Shown here in pieces: positions 4,801-5,048 of a stretch of 5,048 bases of DNA. The notes under the pieces were generated by a model. The model was given only the letters and a program-made list of their open reading frames with translations, searched no databases and had not been told where the DNA came from. The stretch is from JBGTFE01 sp041747435 (GTDB lineage: Bacteria; Acidobacteriota; Blastocatellia; Pyrinomonadales; Pyrinomonadaceae). The position numbers and the translations under genes are program-made. The stretch is taken from the NCBI GenBank assembly GCA_041747435.1, contig JBGTFE010000135.1, positions 1 through 5,048 on the forward strand. The letters run 5' to 3'. Position 1 is the first letter of the stretch. The number at the start of each line of letters is the position of its first letter.

Positions 4801-5048
4801 ATGAATTCAAATAAATGTCCGAAATGCGGATTTATTACTTTAGCTAAAGCCGCGGTTTGCAAAAATTGTTCATACGAATTTACGCCAATAAATACTGAAA
4901 GCACAACAGAAGCCGCAAAGATAAATTCAACAAACCAACCTCAAAGTTGGGTTGATACGTTTTGTGGATTGAACTTGCTTTTTAGCGCAATATTCTGGGG
5001 AGTAGTTTTTTGTTTATATTGGGATGGATATGTATTATCGCTTTTTCT
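4801..5048 (+). CDS. Small zinc-ribbon protein with a membrane segment, 3'-partial
   Basis: The reading frame is open from the ATG to the window edge, giving 82 visible residues. The N-terminus is a zinc ribbon: CPKCG (6-10) and CKNC (20-23) supply four cysteines with a short spacing. A polar linker rich in Thr, Asn and Gln (28-49) follows. A hydrophobic stretch from about residue 56 to 73 (GLNLLFSAIFWGVVFCLY) is a likely transmembrane helix, and a second may begin at the cut end. Many bacterial proteins of unknown function have this zinc-ribbon-plus-membrane layout. I do not recognise this one and assign no function. It has its own ribosome binding site and lies 105 nt after the glycan genes, so it is probably a separate unit. 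Confidence 0.7.
   Translation, partial: MNSNKCPKCGFITLAKAAVCKNCSYEFTPINTESTTEAAKINSTNQPQSWVDTFCGLNLLFSAIFWGVVFCLYWDGYVLSLF

Overview
This window is a stretch of a bacterial exopolysaccharide or surface-glycan locus, with every gene on the + strand. Codon use (frequent GAA, AAA and TTT mixed with GCG and CGG), compact spacing, an XrtA-type polysaccharide deacetylase and several kinds of palindromic repeat all fit a moderate-GC environmental bacterium. My best guess is Acidobacteriota, class Blastocatellia (Pyrinomonadales-like). That assignment rests on memory of similar repeat-encoded peptides and gene style, not on a marker gene, so it is tentative.

Layout. (1) Positions 3-1232 hold the 3' part of a fusion gene: the C-terminal half of a polysaccharide deacetylase (DUF3473 region) joined to a family-2 glycosyltransferase. 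(2) 1290-2534 is a DegT/DnrJ/EryC1/StrS PLP aminotransferase. (3) 2547-2924 is a four-helix-bundle protein of the S23/23S-intervening-sequence family, framed by inverted hexamer-rich repeats. (4) 2921-3961 is a Gfo/Idh/MocA dehydrogenase. (5) 3962-4083 is a gene-free spacer almost filled by a second kind of hexamer-rich palindrome. (6) 4084-4695 is a left-handed beta-helix acyltransferase of the WbpD/WlbB type. (7) 4801 to the window end is the start of an unrelated small zinc-ribbon plus membrane-segment protein with its own strong ribosome binding site.

How the genes fit together. Dehydrogenase, aminotransferase and N-acyltransferase are the three steps that turn a sugar-nucleotide hydroxyl into a ketone, then an amine, then an amide, as in the WbpB/WbpE/WbpD route. 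The deacetylase-glycosyltransferase fusion would act at the membrane on lipid-linked or polymeric glycan. Together they suggest synthesis and use of an acylamino sugar. The exact substrate cannot be read from the sequence.

The most unusual aspect is the repeats. Three different inverted-repeat elements sit in or between the genes: one in frame in the linker of the fusion protein (353-458), one surrounding the S23-type gene and rewriting the ends of both neighbouring proteins (about 2505-2970), and one without a gene between dehydrogenase and acyltransferase (3963-4079). The S23-type gene inside inverted arms resembles the arrangement of 23S rRNA intervening sequences, but here it lies in a biosynthetic operon. 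It is the best candidate in this window for a poorly described mobile system.
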